Assembly: GCA_021815655.1 (NCBI GenBank)
Contig: JAKAGJ010000019.1
Location: 1 to 11,007 of the forward strand
DNA: 11,007 nt
From: Deltaproteobacteria bacterium
Lineage (GTDB): Bacteria; Desulfobacterota; Desulfarculia; Desulfarculales; Desulfarculaceae
Direction: 5' to 3'
The notes under the pieces were generated by a model. That model worked only from the letters and a program-made list of their open reading frames with translations, made no database searches and was not told the DNA's origin. Numbering within the stretch: position 1 is the first letter of the stretch; each line of letters starts with the position of its first letter. This document shows positions 6,389 through 11,007 of the stretch, piece after piece. The translations under genes were made by a program, and so were the position numbers.

Positions 6389-7852
6389 GTGCCGTCAAGG
6401 TTCAGCCCAGCCCTTGCCTGCCTGCTGATCTGCCTGGCCGCCGTGGGCTGCGCCCCGGCCGACAGATACAGCTATCAGGCCGTCAAGCAGGAATTCGCCC
6501 CCGTCGCCCCGGCGGCCTCCCCGCCCGGTCCGGTGGCCCAGGCCCCGCCGGGCCCGGACCTGAGCCAGCCCCTGGACCTGCCGGGGGCCATAAGGCTGGC
6601 CCTGGCCCAGAACCCGGACCAGGAGATGGCCCTGATGCGCATCCGCCAGTCGGAGGCCATGCTGGACCAGGCCCTGGCCGCTTTTTTGCCCATGCTCTCG
6701 GCCTACACGGAGTTCGCCCGGGGGGATGTGCCCTCGGGCTATCTCTTCAAGACCATCGACCAGCGCCTGCTGCCGCCGGGCACCAACTTCAACGACCCCG
6801 GCACCTTTCAAAACTGGGAGTCCGGCCTGCGGGCGCGCTGGAACCTCTTTCGGGGCGGCCAGGATTACCTGCGCCGCCAGATGGCCAGCCTGGGGCTGGA
6901 CATCAGCCACCTGGACCGCCAGGCCCTGGAGAACTCCCTGGTGGCCTCGGTCATCAAGGGCTTCTACAACTGCCTGGCCGCGGGCCAGTTCGAGGAGATC
7001 GCCCAGCAGGCCGTGGAGAACGTGCAGGTGCAGGTGCGCACGGCCGAGGTGCGTTTCCGAGGCGGCGGCGCGCTGAAGTCCGACGTCCTAAGCCTCAAGG
7101 TGCGCCTGGCCCAGGCCCAGGAGGACCTGGTGCGAGCGCGCAACAACCGGCTCCTGGCCCTGGCGGCCCTGGCCAACCTGCTGGGCGCCGACCCCGACAC
7201 CCGGCTGAACCTGGTCCCGGGCCAGGACCCGCAAGCCCAGGTGCCGCCGGTCTACTCCCAGGGGGTGGTGCAGGCCCTGGAGCACCGGCCCGAGCTCAGG
7301 AAGGTGCGCCAGCAGGTGGTCAGCGCCCGCCTGGCCCTGGAGGCCGCCCGGGCCGAGTTCCTGCCCCGCCTGGACGCCCAGGCCACCTACTATTGGGACG
7401 ATCCCCTGGCCCAGTACCAGGGCGACCGCGGCAACTACACCTACGGCCTGCTCTTGAACTGGGACCTTTTCACCGGCCTGTCCACGGTCAAGGAGGGTAA
7501 GAAGGCCCGCGCCGCCCTGGGGGAGATGCTGGCCGCCGACCGCAAGGCCACCCTGGGCATTCAACTGGACGTCAAGAGCGCCTACCTGGGCTTGGCCGAG
7601 TCCCTGGCCCGCCTGGAGGTGAGCCAGGCGGCGGTGGACCAGGCCGCCGAGGCCCTCAAGCTGGTGGCGCGGCAATATCAGGGCGGGGCGGTGGATGTCA
7701 CCCGCTACCTGGACGCCGATCTGAACCTCAACGCCGCCCGCGTGCGGTACGCGGCCGCTTCCTACGATGCCCTCAAGTCGCGGGCGGACATCGCCCGGGC
7801 CCTGGGCCAATGGAGCGAACTGGCCGCCAAGGAGCCGGGACGCCATGACTAG
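6389..7852 (+). CDS. Outer-membrane efflux lipoprotein, TolC/OprM (NodT-like) family
   Basis: Outer-membrane channel of a tripartite RND pump. Chosen start is GTG at 6389, giving 487 residues: it has GGGAG six bases upstream and yields a compact lipoprotein signal (MPSRF, hydrophobic core ALACLLICLAAV, lipidated C21 in AAVGC). Upstream ATGs at 6287 and 6344 are open but would place a polar stretch before the signal. After a Pro/Ala-rich linker (residues about 36-58) come two outer-membrane efflux repeats. The first starts near LDLPGAIRLALAQNP (about 62-76) and includes WESGLRARWNLFRGG; the second starts near LEHRPELRKVRQQ (about 297-309) and includes YGLLLNWDLFTG. Length is typical of OprM-type channels. 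It is the first gene of the operon and overlaps the next by eight bases (ATGACTAG), implying coupled translation. Substrate is unknown. Confidence 0.88.
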   Translation: MPSRFSPALACLLICLAAVGCAPADRYSYQAVKQEFAPVAPAASPPGPVAQAPPGPDLSQPLDLPGAIRLALAQNPDQEMALMRIRQSEAMLDQALAAFLPMLSAYTEFARGDVPSGYLFKTIDQRLLPPGTNFNDPGTFQNWESGLRARWNLFRGGQDYLRRQMASLGLDISHLDRQALENSLVASVIKGFYNCLAAGQFEEIAQQAVENVQVQVRTAEVRFRGGGALKSDVLSLKVRLAQAQEDLVRARNNRLLALAALANLLGADPDTRLNLVPGQDPQAQVPPVYSQGVVQALEHRPELRKVRQQVVSARLALEAARAEFLPRLDAQATYYWDDPLAQYQGDRGNYTYGLLLNWDLFTGLSTVKEGKKARAALGEMLAADRKATLGIQLDVKSAYLGLAESLARLEVSQAAVDQAAEALKLVARQYQGGAVDVTRYLDADLNLNAARVRYAAASYDALKSRADIARALGQWSELAAKEPGRHD

Positions 7853-8942
7853 CCGTGAATCCAAGGGCAAGGGCCCGCGTTGGCTCTATACGGCCGGGGG
7901 CCTCTTGGCCCTGGTACTGATCGTGCTCTATAGCGCGGGGGTCTTTTCCCTGGGCAAGATCGGCCCCGGCTCCGAGCCCGCCGCGCCCCCCGCCGCCCCG
8001 GCCGGAGAAGGCCTCCTGCGCGCCGAGCTGGTGCGGGTGCCGGAGTATTATGAGGCCGTGGGCACCCTGCGCCCCTTGAGCGAGGCCACGGTGGAGGCCC
8101 AGGTGCCGGGGCGGGTGCTCAAGGTGCTGGCCCGGGCCGGCCAGGCCGTGGAAAAGGGGCAGCTCTTGGTGCAGTTGGATGACCAGCAGTTCCAGGCCCG
8201 CCTGGCCCAGGCCCGCCAGGGCCTGGCCGCCGCCCGCGCCAACTACGAGCGGGCCGAGGCCGAGTACCAGCGCGTGCGGGGCTTCGCCCAGGCCGAGGCC
8301 GCCACCCCCCAGAACCTGGAGCAGGCCAAGGCCGGCTTCCTGGGCGCCGAGGCCGGTCTGCGCCAGGCCCAGCAGATGGTGCAGGAGGCCGAGGTGGCCC
8401 TGGGCTACACCCGCCTGGCCGCGCCGGCCAGCGGCCAGGTGGTCAAGAGGCTGGCCGAGCCCGGCGACCTGGCCCTGCCTGGCAAGCCCCTAATCAGCGT
8501 GCAGACCATTGGCGGCCTGCGCCTGGAAGCCCTGGTGCGCGAGGGGCTCATCGCCAGGATAAAGCCCGGCCAGCGGCTCAAGGTCGAGGTGCCCTCCCTG
8601 GCCCCCGGCCTGTGGGGCCAGGTGGAGGAGGTGGCGCCGGCCGCCGACCCGGCCACCCGCAGCTTCCTGGTCAAGGTGGGGCTGGAGGGCGGCGCGCCGG
8701 GGCTGCACGCGGGCATGTTCGGGCGCCTGCTGTTGCCCCTGGAGGAGCGCCCGGCGGTGCTGGTGCCCCGGCAGGCCTTGCGGCGCGTGGGCCAGTTGGA
8801 GATGGTGCGGGTGCAAACCGCCCAGGGCTGGCAGAGCGTCTATGTCACCACCGGCCGCCAGGTGGACGGCCGCGTGGAGGTGCTCTCGGGGCTCAAGGGC
8901 GGCGAGACCCTGGCGGCGGAAGGCGGCGGCGATGAGTCATAG
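7845..8942 (+). CDS. RND efflux membrane-fusion protein (periplasmic adaptor, HlyD/AcrA-like)
   Basis: Periplasmic adaptor joining the inner-membrane RND permease to the outer-membrane channel. Start is ATG at 7845, with AAGGAG ten bases upstream, giving 365 residues. Seen: uncleaved membrane anchor at about 14-36 (no lipobox); first lipoyl half at about 82-112 (EAQVPGRVLKVLARAGQAVEKGQLL); Ala/Gln/Glu-rich coiled-coil hairpin at about 113-186; second lipoyl half around LGYTRLAAPASGQV (186-199); beta-barrel domain about 225-300 ending GLHAGMFGRLLLP; membrane-proximal domain about 301-365. The hairpin is short, as in many RND adaptors. It overlaps its upstream neighbour by eight bases and the permease gene by eleven, so the three genes are very likely one transcript. 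Nothing shows the substrate. Confidence 0.92.
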   Translation: MTSRESKGKGPRWLYTAGGLLALVLIVLYSAGVFSLGKIGPGSEPAAPPAAPAGEGLLRAELVRVPEYYEAVGTLRPLSEATVEAQVPGRVLKVLARAGQAVEKGQLLVQLDDQQFQARLAQARQGLAAARANYERAEAEYQRVRGFAQAEAATPQNLEQAKAGFLGAEAGLRQAQQMVQEAEVALGYTRLAAPASGQVVKRLAEPGDLALPGKPLISVQTIGGLRLEALVREGLIARIKPGQRLKVEVPSLAPGLWGQVEEVAPAADPATRSFLVKVGLEGGAPGLHAGMFGRLLLPLEERPAVLVPRQALRRVGQLEMVRVQTAQGWQSVYVTTGRQVDGRVEVLSGLKGGETLAAEGGGDES

Positions 8943-11007
8943 CCAGTCCCCCGCCGGGCCGCCCCAGGGTTGGGTGGCGCGGGTGGTGGAGACCTTCCTC
9001 TCCGCCCGCTACTCCATCCTATTCATGATCCTGGCCTCCCTGCTGGGCTTCTGGGGCGTGCAGGCCACCCCCCGCGAGGAGGAGCCCCAGATCGTGGTGC
9101 CCATGGCCGACGTGATGGTGCAGGCCCCGGGGGCCAGCGCCCAGGAGGTGGAGAAGCTGGTGGCCACCCCCCTGGAGCGCCTGCTTTGGCAGATAGACGG
9201 CGTGGAGCACGTCTACTCCATGAGCCGCCCCGGCCTGGCCATGGTCACGGTGCGCTTCTTCGTGGGCCAGGACCGCGAGCGCTCGCTGGTCAAGCTCTAC
9301 AACAAGATTTCCATGAGCGTGGACCAGGTACCCGGCCTGGTGCGGGGCTGGGTGGTCAAGCCCATGGAGATCGACGACGTGCCCATCCTCAACCTGACCC
9401 TCTACTCGGGCCGTTACGACGACCACGCGCTCAGGCGCATCGGCGAGGAGGTGCTGTCCCGTCTGGCCGAGGTGCCCGATATCTCGCGCACGGCGGTGGT
9501 GGGCGGGCGCGGGCGCGAGGTGCGGGTGGAGTTGGACCCCGGGCGCCTGGCCGGGGTGGGCTTAAGCCCCCTGGCGGTGCGCCAGGCGCTGGTGGGCGCC
9601 GACCAGTCGGTGCAGGCCGGCCAGTTCAGCCAGGCCGACCGCAGCATCAGCCTCACCAGCGACGGCTTTTTGACCTCGGCGGCAGAGGTGAGGCACCTGG
9701 TGGTGGGGGTGTACCAGGGAAGGCCGGTGTATCTGCGCGACGTGGCGGAAATCCGGGACGGCCCCGCGGAGGCCTTGAGCTACACCCGCCTGCGCCATTC
9801 CCAGCGCTACGCGGCCGACCACGGCCTGACCGAGCCCCCCGACGGCTACCCCGCCGTGACCCTGGCCCTGGCCAAGAAGAAGGGCACCAATGCCGTGACC
9901 GTGGCCGACAACGTGCTGGCTCGCCTGGAGCAGATCAAGGCCGAGATCATCCCCGCCGGGGTGGAGGTGGCGGTCACGCGCAACAATGGCCGCACCGCCC
10001 AGGACAAGTCGGACGAGCTGATCCACGAATTGGTCTTCGCGGTGCTGACCGTGGTGGTGCTCATGGCCTTGACCCTGGGCTGGCGCGAGGCCCTGATCGT
10101 GGCCCTGTCGGTGCCGTTGTCCTTCGCCCTGGCCCTGTTCGTCAACCACCTCTTGGGCTACACCATCAACCGGGTGACCATGTTCGCCCTGATACTCTCC
10201 CTGGGCCTGGTGGTGGACGACCCCATCATCAACGTGGACAACATCCAGCGCCACATCCTCATGGGCAAGCTCAAGCCGGCCCAGGCCACCCTGGCGGCGG
10301 TCTCCGAGGTGCTGCCGCCGGTCATCATGTCCACCCTGGCCATCATGGTGGCCTTCCTGCCCCTGTTTTTCATCACCGGCATGATGGGCCCCTACATGGC
10401 CCCCATGGCGGCCAATGTTCCGCTCACCGTGGGCTTCTCCCTGGTCTGCTCCCTGACCGTGGTGCCCTGGCTGTGCTACCTGCTGCTCAAGGGCCTGGCC
10501 CCCAAGGAGGGACCGACCGCCGGGCAGGCCCAGCACGACCCCACCCCGGAGTGGATCAGGCGCGGCTACCGGCGGGTGGTGGAGCCCTTCATGGCCTCGC
10601 GCGGGCGGCGCTGGCTGCTGGCCGGCGGCATCCTGCTGGGCCTACTGGGCTGCGTGGCCCTGGTGGCCGGCCGCCAGGTGCCGGTCAAGATGCTGCCTTT
10701 TGACAACAAGAGCGAGTTGCAGTTGGTCATCGACCTGCCGGCCGGCAGCACCCTGGAGGCCACCGACCGGACGGTGCGCGCCTTCGAGCGCTATCTGGCC
10801 CAAGTGCCAGAAGTCACCGAGACCATATCCTACAGCGGCCTGGCCTCGCCCATGGACTTCAACGGCCTGGTGCGCCACTACTACCTGCGCCAGGGCGGCA
10901 ATGTGGCCGACATCCGCATCAACCTGGTGCCCAAGGAAAGGCGCCGGCAGCAGAGCCATGAGATAGCCCTGCGCCTGCGCGACGGGCTGACGGCCATCGC
11001 CGCCCGC
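8932..11007 (+). CDS. RND efflux permease, AcrB-like family (C-terminus outside window)
   Basis: Inner-membrane proton-driven pump of the tripartite system. The frame opens at ATG 8932 (GGAAGG eight bases upstream) and stays open for 692 codons to the window end; family proteins usually have about 1,000-1,050. Seen: TM1 at about 27-45; the post-TM1 segment TPREEEPQIVVP and DVMVQAPGASAQEVE; porter-domain region up to about 350; TM2 near 366-384; and in TM4 the pair D429-D430 within GLVVDDPIINVDN, equivalent to the AcrB proton-relay aspartates D407/D408. TM5-TM6 follow, then a linker and TM7 near 565-588 (WLLAGGILLGLLGCVALVAG). The remaining relay residues (TM10-TM11) lie outside the window. 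Cation/heavy-metal and drug/solvent subfamilies cannot be separated reliably here; the TM4 motif resembles hydrophobe/amphiphile exporters more than CusA. Confidence 0.92.
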   Translation, partial: MSHSQSPAGPPQGWVARVVETFLSARYSILFMILASLLGFWGVQATPREEEPQIVVPMADVMVQAPGASAQEVEKLVATPLERLLWQIDGVEHVYSMSRPGLAMVTVRFFVGQDRERSLVKLYNKISMSVDQVPGLVRGWVVKPMEIDDVPILNLTLYSGRYDDHALRRIGEEVLSRLAEVPDISRTAVVGGRGREVRVELDPGRLAGVGLSPLAVRQALVGADQSVQAGQFSQADRSISLTSDGFLTSAAEVRHLVVGVYQGRPVYLRDVAEIRDGPAEALSYTRLRHSQRYAADHGLTEPPDGYPAVTLALAKKKGTNAVTVADNVLARLEQIKAEIIPAGVEVAVTRNNGRTAQDKSDELIHELVFAVLTVVVLMALTLGWREALIVALSVPLSFALALFVNHLLGYTINRVTMFALILSLGLVVDDPIINVDNIQRHILMGKLKPAQATLAAVSEVLPPVIMSTLAIMVAFLPLFFITGMMGPYMAPMAANVPLTVGFSLVCSLTVVPWLCYLLLKGLAPKEGPTAGQAQHDPTPEWIRRGYRRVVEPFMASRGRRWLLAGGILLGLLGCVALVAGRQVPVKMLPFDNKSELQLVIDLPAGSTLEATDRTVRAFERYLAQVPEVTETISYSGLASPMDFNGLVRHYYLRQGGNVADIRINLVPKERRRQQSHEIALRLRDGLTAIAAR

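Noticed and set aside
6265..7500. 411-codon Gly/Pro-rich plus-strand ORF
   Set aside because: Off-frame shadow of the TolC-family gene in GC-rich DNA. It has no domain and low complexity.
9562..10536. 324-codon minus-strand ORF rich in His, Gln and Gly
   Set aside because: Antisense shadow of the RND permease. Its composition is an artefact of the complementary high-GC codon pattern.
8970..10703. 577-codon plus-strand ORF rich in Gly, Pro, Ala and Arg
   Set aside because: It is a shadow in another frame of the RND permease gene, whose own frame is open from 8932 to the window end and encodes recognisable transmembrane and relay motifs.

Overview
The window looks like chromosomal DNA of an obligately anaerobic bacterium that degrades aromatic compounds, most likely a Desulfobacterota (deltaproteobacterial) sulfate reducer or syntroph. 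The diagnostic content is a class II benzoyl-CoA reductase (Bam) gene cluster on the minus strand. The very GC-rich efflux operon on the plus strand suggests a high-GC host, for example a Desulfarculales-like lineage, but genus cannot be assigned from this window.

Layout. Positions 1-5789, read right to left: bamB (tungsten aldehyde:ferredoxin oxidoreductase-family active-site subunit), bamC (three-cluster ferredoxin-like subunit), bamD (HdrD-like iron-sulfur subunit) and bamE (HdrA-like flavoprotein, running off the left edge). bamE is one continuous gene interrupted only by an in-frame UGA at 1742-1744. That UGA is best read as selenocysteine, because the frame stays open for another 580 codons of conserved HdrA sequence and a bacterial-type SECIS hairpin (1708-1727) follows it. 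BamE also has a tandem HdrA architecture, with a second HdrA module beginning near residue 465.

Positions 5790-6388 are a divergent intergenic region. It holds a perfect-consensus sigma-70 promoter (-35 6031-6026, -10 6008-6003) facing bamB, overlapped by a 28-bp imperfect palindrome (5996-6023) that is a candidate operator. A second good sigma-70-like promoter (6215-6243) faces the plus-strand operon.

Positions 6389-11007, plus strand: a tripartite RND efflux operon with overlapping genes: an outer-membrane TolC/OprM-type lipoprotein, a periplasmic membrane-fusion protein, and an RND permease that runs off the right edge.

How it works together. BamBC carries out dearomatisation of benzoyl-CoA to the cyclic 1,5-dienoyl-CoA at a W-bis-pyranopterin site. 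BamD and BamE, with further subunits (BamF-I) expected to the left of the window, are thought to supply very low-potential electrons by flavin-based bifurcation. The efflux pump's substrate is unknown. Its adjacency to an aromatic-degradation operon is suggestive but not evidence of a shared function.

Base composition changes sharply at the intergenic region: by eye roughly 45-57% GC in the bam genes against about 70% GC in the efflux genes. This fits horizontal acquisition of the bam cluster, or less likely an assembly junction.
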